Position numbers and translations under genes: made by a program
Shown: one piece after another, positions 52,203 to 62,500 of the stretch
Layout of the letters: each line of letters starts with the position of its first letter
Numbering within the stretch: the first letter of the stretch is position 1
Assembly (NCBI RefSeq): GCF_900115805.1
Contig: NZ_FOXU01000003.1
Location: 62,001 to 126,000 of the forward strand
DNA: 64,000 nt
Origin: Psychrobacillus psychrotolerans
GTDB lineage: Bacteria; Bacillota; Bacilli; Bacillales_A; Planococcaceae
Direction: 5' to 3'
Notes under the pieces: generated by a model
What the model was told of the DNA's origin: nothing
The model's input: only the letters and a program-made list of their open reading frames with translations
Databases searched by the model: none

Positions 52203-53318
52203 ATGCGTATTGGGATTCCAAAGGAAACAAAAAACAATGAAAATCGCGTAGCAATGACACCAGCTGGAGTAGTGAGTCTTACTCATTACCAACATGAAGT
52301 TTTTATCGAAACCGGAGCTGGGCTTGGGTCAAGTTTTACAGATGAAGACTATATTACTGCAGGTGCTAAAATTGTATCCACTGCAAAAGAAGCATGGGAT
52401 CAGGAGATGGTCATGAAAGTAAAGGAACCTACTCATGCTGAATATGAGTTAATCCGTGAAGAGTCAATTCTTTTCACCTATTTACATCTAGCTCCTGAAG
52501 CGGATTTAACAAGAGTACTAATAGATAAAAAAGTTACAGCTATAGCATATGAAACAGTACAATTACCTAATAATACATTACCGTTGTTGTCTCCGATGAG
52601 TGAGGTTGCTGGCCGTATGGCAACTCAAATTGGTGCACAGTACTTAGAGCAAATACATGGTGGAAAAGGAATATTACTTGGTGGAGTTCCAGGAGTTCCT
52701 CGCGCAAAAGTAGCAATCATCGGTGGAGGGATTGCTGGGGCCAACGCAGCGCGTGTAGCTATTGGGATGGGAGCACAAGTAACGATCATCGATTTAAATC
52801 CGGATCGTCTTCGTCAATTAGAGGATATCTTTGGGTCAAGCATCCAAACATTAATTTCTAGCCCATATAATATTGCAGAAGCAGTTAAGGAAGCAGATTT
52901 AGTTATTGGGTGTGTATTAATCCCCGGTGCAAAAGCTCCGAAATTAGTAACTGAAGAAATGATTAAAACGATGTCTCCAGGTTCTGTCGTAATTGATATT
53001 GCTATCGATCAAGGTGGAATTTTCGAAACTTCTGATCGCATCACAACACATGATAATCCAACATATGAAAAACATGGGGTAGTACATTATGCTGTAGCAA
53101 ATATGCCTGGAGCGGTTCCAAGAACTTCTACAATGGCGCTTTTAAATGCTACAATTCCGTATGCGTTACAAATTGCCAACAAAGGCTATAAACAAGCATG
53201 TCTAGACAACCTGTCGCTTCAAAAAGGACTTAACACTTTAGCGGGACATGTTACTTTTAAAGCGGTTGCAGAAGCACAAGATTTACCTTATGTAGATGTA
53301 GCTACACTTTTAAAATAA
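52203..53318 (+). CDS. ald: Alanine dehydrogenase
   Basis: NAD-dependent oxidative deamination of L-alanine to pyruvate, needed for sporulation and for growth on alanine. N-terminal [20 protein letters not shown] with the substrate Lys/Arg, the NAD Rossmann motif [19 protein letters not shown] at about 174, and the signature [18 protein letters not shown]. 371 residues. The ATG at 52203, 9 nt after AGGAGG, is the start; upstream codons in the frame include the ribosome binding site. Confidence 0.95.
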   Translation: MRIGIPKETKNNENRVAMTPAGVVSLTHYQHEVFIETGAGLGSSFTDEDYITAGAKIVSTAKEAWDQEMVMKVKEPTHAEYELIREESILFTYLHLAPEADLTRVLIDKKVTAIAYETVQLPNNTLPLLSPMSEVAGRMATQIGAQYLEQIHGGKGILLGGVPGVPRAKVAIIGGGIAGANAARVAIGMGAQVTIIDLNPDRLRQLEDIFGSSIQTLISSPYNIAEAVKEADLVIGCVLIPGAKAPKLVTEEMIKTMSPGSVVIDIAIDQGGIFETSDRITTHDNPTYEKHGVVHYAVANMPGAVPRTSTMALLNATIPYALQIANKGYKQACLDNLSLQKGLNTLAGHVTFKAVAEAQDLPYVDVATLLK

Positions 53319-53330
53319 TATGATAAAATC

Positions 53331-53362
53331 ATCACTCAAAGCAATTATGCTTTGAGTGATTT
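53331..53362 (+). terminator. Terminator after ald
   Basis: ATCACTCAAAGC/GCTTTGAGTGAT with a 6-nt loop. Confidence 0.85.
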
Positions 53363-53386
53363 CTAGTTAATGGGGCGATATTATTG

Positions 53387-53740
53387 ATGTATTTATACAT
53401 AGGACTTGCAGGTTCGTTAGGGGCGGTTGCAAGGTATGCTATTAGTATTATTATGGTACATGATTCAGGTTTTCCATTTTTAACTTTACTGGTAAACTTG
53501 ATTGGATGTTATGCATTGGCATATCTAATGTCTAGAAGGCTCCGATTTTCGAGTAAGCTAAAGTCTGCCATTAGTACAGGTTTTCTCGGATCTTTTACAA
53601 CTTTTTCAGCATTCAGTGTGGAAACGATCACGATGATAGAAGCTAACCAAATTGGTATTGCCATTCTTTATATGACAGTAAGTATTGTAGGTGGAATTAT
53701 GATGAGCAATCTTGGGTGGAAAAAAGAGGTGGGACCATGA
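53387..53740 (+). CDS. crcB: Fluoride channel subunit Fluc/CrcB, first gene
   Basis: Four-helix membrane protein (117 residues) that exports fluoride as a dual-topology dimer. GLAGSLGAVARY near the N-terminus, LVNLIGCYALAYL in helix 2 and the pore motif GFLGSFTTFSAFSVET are typical. The ATG at 53387 is preceded by GGGGCGA; a TTG lies directly before it. It overlaps the second crcB gene by 4 bp (ATGA). No fluoride riboswitch is recognised upstream. Confidence 0.9.
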   Translation: MYLYIGLAGSLGAVARYAISIIMVHDSGFPFLTLLVNLIGCYALAYLMSRRLRFSSKLKSAISTGFLGSFTTFSAFSVETITMIEANQIGIAILYMTVSIVGGIMMSNLGWKKEVGP

Positions 53741-54081
53741 GTTTCATCTTAGTTGGTATTGCGGGATTTATCGGTGCTAATCTACGATATATCCTTTCCA
53801 AAAAACTAAACAAAAGCGCAAGTGGTTCCTTCCCATTTGGTACACTATTAGTTAATTTAGTAGGGGCATTTTTGCTTGGTTTATTGGTAGGTAGTCAAGC
53901 GGGCGAAACTTATATGGTTTTTATTGGATCAGGATTACTAGGCTCTCTGACGACTTTCTCTACATTAAATAAAGAACTATATTCCCTGCAAAAATATCCT
54001 AAAACTTGGCTTATGTATTTTCTTATTACTTATGTAGGGGGCTTAGTATTTGCATATGTTGGATACTTACTATTTTTGTGA
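53737..54081 (+). CDS. crcB: Fluoride channel subunit Fluc/CrcB, second gene
   Basis: 114 residues with the same four-helix pattern: GIAGFIGANLRY, FGTLLVNLVGAFLLGLLVG and SGLLGSLTTFSTLNKEL. In many Firmicutes two adjacent Fluc genes encode opposite-topology subunits that form a heterodimer, which fits the coupled pair here. AAAGAGGTG precedes the ATG, and the start overlaps the stop of the first gene. Confidence 0.9.
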   Translation: MSFILVGIAGFIGANLRYILSKKLNKSASGSFPFGTLLVNLVGAFLLGLLVGSQAGETYMVFIGSGLLGSLTTFSTLNKELYSLQKYPKTWLMYFLITYVGGLVFAYVGYLLFL

Positions 54082-54112
54082 AAATATCATTTCTGAATAG
54101 GAGCTATTAATA

Positions 54113-54871
54113 ATGACAGATTATAAAGAACAATCCAAAGAAACGAACTGGGATGATGGACACAGATTATGGCCATTGCCAAATATGCCTTGGACAATGA
54201 AACAAACTTGGAATGATTTGCTTTTTGCTCATTTTCCAGTCAATTTTAATGTCTTACGAAAACTAGTTCCTAACATATTCCCATTGGACACTTATGATGG
54301 CGTGTGTTGGGTCGGAGTAGTACCATTCCATATGACAGATATTCGTTTACGTGGATTACCTCCTATTCCAGGAACTGATAAATTTCCAGAATTGAATGTT
54401 CGAACATATGTAACAATCGATGGTAAACCAGGAGTATATTTTTTTAGTTTGGACGCCACAAATCTACTTGCGATAAAAGTTGCTAGAACTTTTTATCACT
54501 TACCATATGTTCGTGCAAATATGAAGGTCGAAAAGCAAGGGGATATGATTGAATATGAGAGTGTAAGAAAATCTGAGGATGCTCGGTTTGTGGCAGATTA
54601 TCGTCCAGTATCTGAGAAATATTTTGCAGAAAAAGGTTCTTTCGAAGAGTGGCTCGTGGAACGTTACTGCTTATATACACTAAACCCCAAAGGAGTTCCA
54701 TTACGATGTGACATTTTACATCACCCATGGGAACTTCAACTGGCAGAAGCAAATATTAAAGAAAATACAATGCTTAGTAGTCGAGGTATTGTTGTAGAGA
54801 ATGACAGTGTAGTCCTGCATTATTCAAAACAGATCGAGGTAAGAATGTGGCCGCTTGTTAAAGCATTTTAA
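54113..54871 (+). CDS. YqjF-like DUF2071 protein
   Basis: 252 residues, soluble. The DUF2071 features are visible: WTMKQTWNDLLFAHFPVNFNVLRKLVP at the N-terminus, VGVVPFHMTDIRLRGLPPIPG in the middle and YFFSLDATNLLAIKVARTFYHLPY. The family has an acetoacetate decarboxylase-like fold but no agreed function. TAGGAG precedes the ATG. It is convergent with the Xaa-Pro peptidase gene and shares its terminator. Confidence 0.8.
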   Translation: MTDYKEQSKETNWDDGHRLWPLPNMPWTMKQTWNDLLFAHFPVNFNVLRKLVPNIFPLDTYDGVCWVGVVPFHMTDIRLRGLPPIPGTDKFPELNVRTYVTIDGKPGVYFFSLDATNLLAIKVARTFYHLPYVRANMKVEKQGDMIEYESVRKSEDARFVADYRPVSEKYFAEKGSFEEWLVERYCLYTLNPKGVPLRCDILHHPWELQLAEANIKENTMLSSRGIVVENDSVVLHYSKQIEVRMWPLVKAF

Positions 54872-54876
54872 AAAAA

Positions 54877-54904
54877 CAAAGCACTGCATGTTCGCAGTGC
54901 TTTG
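54877..54904. terminator. Bidirectional terminator between the DUF2071 and M24 peptidase genes
   Basis: CAAAGCACTGC/GCAGTGCTTTG. On the minus strand it is followed by TTTTTTT. The AAGCACTGC stem is the same as that of the ytxH terminator. Confidence 0.88.
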
Positions 54905-54913
54905 ATAGATATC

Positions 54914-56005
54914 TTATAAAATTTGTAATTCTTTCGGAAACTTCGTTAACACTTCAACGCCACTTTCTGTCACTACTACATCATCTTCAATACGAACGCC
55001 GGTAATATCAGGATGATATATTCCAGGTTCGATTGTAAATACCATTCCTTTTTCTAGCTTCATGTCATTCACACCAGTTATCGAAGGGAATTCATGGACA
55101 GAAATTCCAAGTCCATGTCCTAGACGATGGGTAAAGTATTCTCCGTAACCAGCTTCTGTAATAATATCTCTTGCAGTTTTATCAAGCGCCATAGCAGTAA
55201 CGCCTGGTTTTACTGCCGCCACCGCAGCTTCTTCTGCACGACGTACTGTTTCATAAATTTCGCGTTTGTCTGGAGAAGGTTCTCCAAATGCTACTGTACG
55301 CGTAATATCTGAGCAATAGCCGTTATACACTACGCCTAAGTCAAAAAGAATGAAATCTCCTTTTTGGATTTTACGGTCACCAGGAGTTCCGTGAGGTGAA
55401 GCTGTTTTAGGACCACTCAACACCATTGTGTCAAATGACATCTGTGCAGCTCCTTTTTCTTTTACGGCCAATTCAATGGCATTTAATATTTCAATCTCCG
55501 TTTTACCTTCTGCAATTTCCTTGCAACCAACTTCAATTGCATAGTCCGCAAGCTCGGCCGCTTTACGCATATTGACTAATTCTGCTTCAGACTTAATAAC
55601 ACGTAGGTCATTGATTTTTTCGTCGATTCTAGAAATTTGCAGATTTGAAAGTCGTTCTTCTAGTGCTTCTAATCTTTCAACTGTCATATGTGATTTCTCA
55701 ACCGCTAGGCTTTGAATATTACTAGCCGTTTCATTCATTTTTTGTACTAAGATATCCCATGCATTGTCCGTGTCTTGATGTCCAATTATTTCTCCATTCC
55801 AACCTGCTGCTTTTGCATCTGGAATTTCCATTTTAGGACAAATGATAAACGGTGCAGCTTCCTTGAAGATGGCTACACCTAAAAGACGCTCATGGGGATT
55901 GCTTTTAAATCCAGTAAAATAAAAAACGTTATCTGGAGTAGTGATAAATGCTGCATCAATTTGATGTGTTTGTAGATAGGATTGTATTTTTTCTGTTTGA
56001 TTCAT
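54914..56005 (-). CDS. Xaa-Pro dipeptidase-like M24 peptidase
   Basis: Metallopeptidase of the pita-bread fold that likely removes the residue before proline. An N-terminal creatinase-like domain (about 1-125) precedes the catalytic domain. Metal ligands are in FDLGVVYNGYCSDITR, HRLGHGLGISVHEFP and the C-terminal FTIEPGIY and GVRIEDDVVV. 363 residues. AAAGAGGTG precedes the ATG. Divergent from ytkL. Confidence 0.92.
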   Translation of the reverse strand: MNQTEKIQSYLQTHQIDAAFITTPDNVFYFTGFKSNPHERLLGVAIFKEAAPFIICPKMEIPDAKAAGWNGEIIGHQDTDNAWDILVQKMNETASNIQSLAVEKSHMTVERLEALEERLSNLQISRIDEKINDLRVIKSEAELVNMRKAAELADYAIEVGCKEIAEGKTEIEILNAIELAVKEKGAAQMSFDTMVLSGPKTASPHGTPGDRKIQKGDFILFDLGVVYNGYCSDITRTVAFGEPSPDKREIYETVRRAEEAAVAAVKPGVTAMALDKTARDIITEAGYGEYFTHRLGHGLGISVHEFPSITGVNDMKLEKGMVFTIEPGIYHPDITGVRIEDDVVVTESGVEVLTKFPKELQIL

Positions 56006-56128
56006 ATGGGCACCTCTTTTAAATTTAATACTATAAGCATATCAGAATAAAGGATTTCTGACATCTACGTTGAATGAATTATAAGGAGTACTACTTTTAA
56101 ATAATGATTCAAAAGGAGAGAACACAAT

Positions 56129-56818
56129 ATGGAAATCAGCTATCACGGACATTCGGTAGTTAAAATTATGACCGATACACACACAATCTTAATAGATCCT
56201 TTTATCACCGGAAATGGACAAACTGATTTAGATGCGGCCAAAGAGAAAGTAGATGTAATTTTAGTGACGCATGGTCACAATGATCATTTAGGAGATACAG
56301 TAGATTTGGCAAAAAGAAATAATGCCACGGTAATCGCAACATTTGAACTTGCCAATTATGTAGAATCATTCGGCATTAATGTGCATGCCATGGGAATAGG
56401 TGGATCTTATGATTTTGAATTTGGAACAGTAAAATTCACGCAAGCATTTCATAGTAGCTCGTTTACAACAGAAGATGGAGAAATTATTTATGGCGGAATG
56501 CCTGCTGGAGTACTTTTCACATCGGAGGGCAAAACTATCTATCACGCAGGCGATACGGCTTTGTTTGGAGATATGAAACTAATCGGTGAACGCAATAATA
56601 TAGATGTTGCATTCCTGCCAATTGGAGATAATTTTACAATGGGTCCAGAGGATGCAGCATACGCGGTACAGCTACTAAAACCTCAAATTGTTGTACCGGT
56701 ACATTATAATACGTTTCCACCTATAAAACAGGATCCTCAAATATTTAAGAACCTTGTAGAAACTGCAGAAGTACAAGTGTTGAGTGCTGGTGATTACGTT
56801 CAATGGATTCGTGACTAG
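56129..56818 (+). CDS. ytkL: Metal-dependent hydrolase YtkL (UPF0173, MBL fold)
   Basis: 229-residue single-domain metallo-beta-lactamase fold protein. The metal motif is [10 protein letters not shown], followed by [17 protein letters not shown] and [14 protein letters not shown]0173 members are related to ulaG-like lactonases, but the substrate is unknown. AAAGGAGAG precedes the ATG. Lies before ytoI as in B. subtilis. Confidence 0.92.
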   Translation: MEISYHGHSVVKIMTDTHTILIDPFITGNGQTDLDAAKEKVDVILVTHGHNDHLGDTVDLAKRNNATVIATFELANYVESFGINVHAMGIGGSYDFEFGTVKFTQAFHSSSFTTEDGEIIYGGMPAGVLFTSEGKTIYHAGDTALFGDMKLIGERNNIDVAFLPIGDNFTMGPEDAAYAVQLLKPQIVVPVHYNTFPPIKQDPQIFKNLVETAEVQVLSAGDYVQWIRD

Positions 56819-56873
56819 AAAATAAGGCTTATGTGGTACAATAAACGTATAATAATCGTTTGGATGTGACTAC

Positions 56874-58181
56874 ATGACAACAAAACATGAACAGATACTA
56901 GCATATATAGAAAAACTTCCAGTAGGCGATAAAATATCCGTTAGACAAATTGCAAAGGATTTAACTGTCAGTGAAGGGACAGCCTATCGTGCGATTAAAG
57001 AGGCAGAAACGAGAAGAATAGTCAGCACTATTGAACGAGTAGGGACAATTCGCATCGAGCTAAAGAAAAAAGAAAATTTCGAGCGTTTAACCTATGCAGA
57101 AGTAGTAAATATTGTGGATGGTCAAGTATTGGGTGGAAAAACCGGATTGCACAAAACGTTAAACAAGTTTGTGATTGGGGCAATGCAACTAGAAGACATG
57201 ATGCGGTATGTAGAGCCGAGCAATCTGTTAATAGCAGGGAATCGATTAAAGGTTCATGAGACTGCGTTACAAGCAGGTGCTGCAGTTCTTGTTACAGGTG
57301 GATTTGATGTAACTGAGAACACCAAAAGATTAGCGGACGAACTAGAGCTTCCCGTCATTTCTACCAGTTATGATACATTCACTGTGGCGACAATGATCAA
57401 TCGTGCAATTGATGATCAACTCATAAAAAAAGATGTGTTATTAATCGAAGATATATATGTTCCGCTACAAGAAACGTCGTATTTATACGCTACTGATCAA
57501 GTGAAACAATACCGAGTACTAAATAATAGTACAACGCACGGTGTTTTCCCGGTAGTGGATGCGTCGAAGAAATTAGTAGGAATAATAACAGCTAGAGATG
57601 TCATTGGTAAATCTAACAATGAACCGATTGAAAAAGTTATGACGAAAAATCCTATTTCCGTCACGATGAAAACAAGTGTATCGTCAGCAAGTCATCGAAT
57701 GATTTGGGAAGGTGTAGACCTTTTACCTGTTGTGCGAGATACCAATTATTTGGAGGGTGTCATCAGTAGACAAGATGTCTTAAAAGCATTACAGGCTGCA
57801 GCTCGACAACCACAAAATGGCGAAACGATAGATGATATTGTTAAACAGCAAATAAAAATTATTTCTACAGAGGATTTTATATTTGAATTTGTCGTTACAC
57901 CTCAAATGACGGATCATTACGGTGCTATGTCCAATGGAGCTTTTACGATATTAGTAACGGAAACAGGGGCACAAACATTGAAAATTCGTAAACGTGGGGA
58001 AAGTGTCGTTGAGAATATGACCATCTTCTATACGAAACCAATTCAGCTTGAAAGTATTCTACGCATTCAAGCGAAAGTATTAGAACTGAGCAGAAAAGTT
58101 GCGAAGATGGATATCGAAATCTTCAATGATAAATTACTAGTTGGAAAAGCTATGGTCACTTATCAGTTATTAGAAAGATAA
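56874..58181 (+). CDS. ytoI: YtoI: HTH-DRTGG-CBS-hotdog regulator
   Basis: 435 residues in four parts: a helix-turn-helix (about 15-60, SVRQIAKDLTVSEGTAYRAIKEAE), a DRTGG domain (about 70-185), a CBS pair (about 195-310) and a C-terminal hotdog thioesterase-like domain (about 320-430, HYGAMSNGAFTILVTETG). This suggests a transcription regulator sensing an adenine nucleotide and perhaps an acyl-CoA; its ligands and targets are not known. GGATGTGA precedes the ATG. Confidence 0.9.
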   Translation: MTTKHEQILAYIEKLPVGDKISVRQIAKDLTVSEGTAYRAIKEAETRRIVSTIERVGTIRIELKKKENFERLTYAEVVNIVDGQVLGGKTGLHKTLNKFVIGAMQLEDMMRYVEPSNLLIAGNRLKVHETALQAGAAVLVTGGFDVTENTKRLADELELPVISTSYDTFTVATMINRAIDDQLIKKDVLLIEDIYVPLQETSYLYATDQVKQYRVLNNSTTHGVFPVVDASKKLVGIITARDVIGKSNNEPIEKVMTKNPISVTMKTSVSSASHRMIWEGVDLLPVVRDTNYLEGVISRQDVLKALQAAARQPQNGETIDDIVKQQIKIISTEDFIFEFVVTPQMTDHYGAMSNGAFTILVTETGAQTLKIRKRGESVVENMTIFYTKPIQLESILRIQAKVLELSRKVAKMDIEIFNDKLLVGKAMVTYQLLER

Positions 58182-58222
58182 GCATTTCAATCTTTTTTTG
58201 TAATTGTTTCTAGTCATAGGAC

Positions 58223-58256
58223 AAAAAAATGATGCAGCTAATTTAGCTGCATCATT
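58223..58256 (-). terminator. Terminator after ytpI
   Basis: Minus-strand TGATGCAGCTAA/TTAGCTGCATCA with T7. It begins right at the ytpI stop codon. Confidence 0.88.
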
Positions 58257-58557
58257 GATTTATAGATAATTCTTCTTTTACAAATTGCCCGTAGTGTTTG
58301 GCTACTTTTACATTGTGATATGTGAAATAAGCTCCAAGTAAAATAAACAGACCGGCAACGACATATGTTATAGAAGATTGATAAACGATTAGAAAGTTAA
58401 TACCAAAAAACAATAAAAATGCTCCTAGACATACGGAAGCTTTTGCGCCAAGCCATTTTTTGCGTATTGGCAGTGGTGTACGGAATTGCTTCGTTTTAAA
58501 ATAAAAATACCAAACAAATGTAACTACTATAACTGCTACTAATAGTATATTAAGCAT
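58252..58557 (-). CDS. ytpI: YtpI-family membrane protein
   Basis: 101 residues with three hydrophobic helices (about 2-18, 38-60 and 63-82) and charged ends (KTKQFRTPLPIRKKW, KHYGQFVKEELS). The YtpI family is widespread in Bacillales and has no known function. The ATG at 58557 follows GGAGGGTC. Convergent with ytoI and divergent from nrnA, the same arrangement as in B. subtilis. Confidence 0.88.
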   Translation of the reverse strand: MLNILLVAVIVVTFVWYFYFKTKQFRTPLPIRKKWLGAKASVCLGAFLLFFGINFLIVYQSSITYVVAGLFILLGAYFTYHNVKVAKHYGQFVKEELSINQ

Positions 58558-58652
58558 AATGACCCTCCATCTAAAAGTTAAGCTGTTATCTATTGTAAAG
58601 GGAAAAGTGGAAAAATGCGAATAGAAAAAACAGACAAGCGAGGTTATATGGG

Positions 58653-59582
58653 ATGAAAAGACAAATCATAGACACAATCGAGAAGTACGAAAAAATTATA
58701 TTGCATCGGCATGTTAGGCCCGATCCAGATGCCTATGGTTCCCAAATAGGATTAAAAGAACTCATTCAGCTAAATTATCCATCGAAAAAAGTCTTTGCCA
58801 CTGGAACCCATGATGAAACGCTAAATTTCCTAGCTCACCCTGACGAGGTTTCTGATGAGGACTTTCAGGATGCTTTAATCATTGTCACAGATACAGCAAA
58901 TACCGAAAGAATTGATGATGACCGATATAAATTAGGAAGTTATATTGTGAAGATAGATCATCATCCTAATGATGATGCTTATGGCGATTTACTATGGGTA
59001 AATACAGAGGCAAGTTCGGTAAGTGAAATGATCTGTGAACTATTCGAAGAAGCAAAAAACTATAAACAGTGGAAAATGGATGCGTCCATTGCACGATTAT
59101 TATTTGCAGGAATAGTAGGAGACACAGGTAGATTCATGTTCCAAAGTACAACTAAACAGACAATGGATTTTGCAGGAGAATTACTTACATATGGTTTTGA
59201 TAGTACGAATTTATTTAATGGCATGTATGAAGTCGAACGGAATCTTCTTCAGCTAAAAGGCTATGTATATGCTAATTTTGAAATGGATGAAACTGGTGTA
59301 GGTCATATTAAACTTACGAAAGAAATTCTACAAAAGTATCAAGTCGACCAATCAGAAGCATCCTTACTGGTTAGTGCATTAGCTGATGTAAAGGGCATGA
59401 AATGCTGGGTTTTCTTTATAGAAGATTCTTCAGAAATTCGAGTTCGACTGCGTTCAAAAGGTCCGGTTATTAATGGAATAGCCAAAAAGTATGGTGGCGG
59501 AGGACATCCACTTGCCTCGGGAGCTGCTGTAAAGACATGGGAAGAAGCTGCATTAGTAATAGAAGATTTAAAAAAGCTGTAA
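58653..59582 (+). CDS. nrnA: NrnA: nanoRNase and pAp phosphatase
   Basis: DHH/DHHA1 phosphoesterase that degrades 2-5 nt RNAs and hydrolyses 3'-phosphoadenosine 5'-phosphate. Metal motifs: ILHRHVRPDPDAYGS, IIVTDTANTERID and KIDHHPNDDAYGD; the substrate-binding GGGGHPLASGAA is at the C-terminus. 309 residues. Weak GAGG ribosome binding site. It is separated from dnaE by 14 bp and probably cotranscribed with it. Confidence 0.94.
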   Translation: MKRQIIDTIEKYEKIILHRHVRPDPDAYGSQIGLKELIQLNYPSKKVFATGTHDETLNFLAHPDEVSDEDFQDALIIVTDTANTERIDDDRYKLGSYIVKIDHHPNDDAYGDLLWVNTEASSVSEMICELFEEAKNYKQWKMDASIARLLFAGIVGDTGRFMFQSTTKQTMDFAGELLTYGFDSTNLFNGMYEVERNLLQLKGYVYANFEMDETGVGHIKLTKEILQKYQVDQSEASLLVSALADVKGMKCWVFFIEDSSEIRVRLRSKGPVINGIAKKYGGGGHPLASGAAVKTWEEAALVIEDLKKL

Positions 59583-59596
59583 ATTGAGGTGTTAAT

Positions 59597-62500
59597 ATGA
59601 AAACAGTATATCCACAAATTGTGACATCGGCGGATATGCTGAAAAGCACAATTCAGTTGGAACAACTTATACAAAAGTTAAAACAAAATAATGCAGGGGC
59701 AGCAGCCATTACAAATAGTAGATTGTATGGTTTACTGCCTTTTTGGCATGCATTACATGCACAACAGATTAAAGCCGTACTTGGTCTCACTGTTAATGTA
59801 CAGCTTGAAACTGGTATTGTAAGTTTGGTGCTCTATGCAAAAGATAATAATGGATATGAAAATTTGCTGAAAATATCGAGCAGTATCGAGACAAGAGAAA
59901 TTACAGTGCTCCCCAAAAGATGGTTAGAAGCATATAAAAATGGATTAATCGCTGTCTACAAAGGAGAGTCTTCCACAGAGCTTGAGCTGCTTAGCGAATT
60001 ACAGATGATTTTTGGGAATGGTCAATTTTATCTAGCAATAGAACGCCCAAATGGGGAAAAAATGGAGCATGAAGAAACCATCATCCAGTACAGTGAACAG
60101 TTAACTATACCTATTACTGCTTTCCATATGAGTCGATACATAGAAAAAGAAGATGCTTTTGCATATGAAGTGTTAAATGCAATGGATCAATCACTTAAAA
60201 TGAATGATCACACTCGCTTAAAACCATCTACAGACTCCCTTCACATACTTTCTAGTGAGGAATGGAGTGAATGGTTTTTTGATGCCCCATCATGGATTGA
60301 AAACACGGAGCGAATGCTAAATAGTTGTAATGTCTCTATTGAAAAGTCTGCTTCTATTATGCCTAAGTACCCATTACCCGAAACGAAAAATTCTAAGGAT
60401 TACTTAAGAGAACTTTGTGAAGAGGGATTGAATAAACGGATAAAAGAAATTACGAAGCCATATGTTGAACGTTTAAATTACGAACTGTCCATTATTAACC
60501 AAATGCATTATGAGGATTATTTTTTAATCGTTCAGGACTTCATGAAATTTTCAAAACAACAAAATATATTAACTGGACCTGGCCGTGGGTCTTCTGCCAG
60601 TTCACTAGTAGCATTTTCTTTGAATATAACAGATATAGATCCCCTGCGATATGGTTTACTATTTGAACGATTCTTAAATCCTGAACGTATCACAATGCCG
60701 GATATTGACATCGATTTTGCGGATTCTAGAAGGATGGAAGTTATTCAATATGTCGTAAAGAAATATGGCCAGAACTATGTTTCTCAAATAATTACATTTG
60801 GTACATTGTCTGCAAAAGCAGCAGCAAGAGAGGTTGCTAGAGTGTTTGGATTTGAATCTACCACTTTAGAAGCTATTTCTTCTTTCATACCCGCAAAGCC
60901 TGGGATCACGTTAAAAGAAGCATTTGATATGTCTGAGAAATTACGTGAATTTATACAAACAGAGGAAATCCGAAAAAAATGGTTTCAGGTGGCACTAGCT
61001 TTAGAGGGGTTACCTAGAAATGCCTCCACACACGCAGCGGGTATAGTATTATCACCAGTGTCTCTAGTAGATGTTATCCCTATTCAAAGTGGGCATGAGG
61101 ATATCTATTTGACCCAATGGCCAATGAAAGAAGTAGAACAAGTCGGCTTACTTAAAATGGATTTTTTAGGGTTGCGAAATTTGACGATTATTGAAAGAAT
61201 TTTAAAGATCATTAATTATAGACAATCTGACCCATTCAAGTTAGCGGAAATACCGCTCCATGATGAACTGACCTTTCAGTTATTGCAGCAAGGGGATACT
61301 ACAGGGGTATTTCAATTAGAATCGGCTGGAATGCGTCAAGCCCTTAAACAAATCAATCCAACTAAGTTTGAAGATGTTGTTGCAGTGAATGCACTATTCC
61401 GACCAGGGCCAATGGATAGCATTCCTTTATACGCCAAGCGAAAAGCTGGTCAAGCACCAGTAACGTATGAACATCCCATATTAGAGCCAATCTTAAAAGA
61501 AACATATGGCATTATTGTTTACCAGGAGCAAATAATGCAAATTGCTTCCAAAATGGCTGGCTTTACATTCGGGGAAGCTGATTTGTTACGCAGAGCTGTG
61601 AGCAAAAAAAATCGAGAAGTCTTACAAAGTGAACGTGTACACTTTGTTCAAAAAGCAATTCAAGAAGGGCATTCAGATCAGTCTGCGACAGCAGTTTATG
61701 ATTTAATCGTCCGATTTGCTGACTATGGTTTTCCAAAAAGTCATGCTGTCGCCTATAGTGTAATTTCTTTTCAAATGGCGTATTTAAAAGCCCATTTCCC
61801 TGTAGCATTTTATAGTGCACTATTAAGCATTGCTACAGGAAACCAAGTGAAAATTAATGAACTAATGATGGAAATGAGACAAAAAGACATGGTTATTCTC
61901 GCTCCATCTATATTTAGTAGTCAACGCTTTTTCACAGTGGAAAGCGGAGGTATTCGTTTCGGTTTACAAGCTATAAAAGGCGTTTCCCATAATTTTATTC
62001 AAAAATTATTACAACAACGCAAGGAAAGAGAATCACAGTGGGAAGATATTTTTGAACTTGCCTCCGATTTATCTGCAGTTTATTTTACTAGAAAAAATGT
62101 AGAACCATTGATCAAAGCTGGGGCTTTAGATGAATTTGGTTACGATAGAGCCACTCTATTATCGACTTTAGATGCAGCTGTTAAATATGCTGAATTGATA
62201 AGTCCTACAGAAGAATCTGATTTGTTTGGTGGAGATGCTTCTCATTTTGGAAAGTCTAAACATATTAAATCCGAACCTCTTCCAATAATGGAGAAATTGC
62301 AATTTGAGAAAGAAGTTTTGGGTCAATACTTTTCGGAGCATCCTACTGTATCTAAAAAGAAAATATTAAATGATAAACTCGTTGATATTTGGGATGTTTT
62401 GCAGGCAACAAAAGATATCCAAGTGAAAATAGTGGGAATTATTCAAGACATAAAACGTATTCGGACAAAAAAAGGAGAAGCAATGGCTTTTCTAACAGTA

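Noticed and set aside
53319-53386. Fluoride riboswitch before the crcB pair
   Set aside because: The space holds the ald terminator and a short leader only; I could not find the conserved fluoride aptamer pattern.
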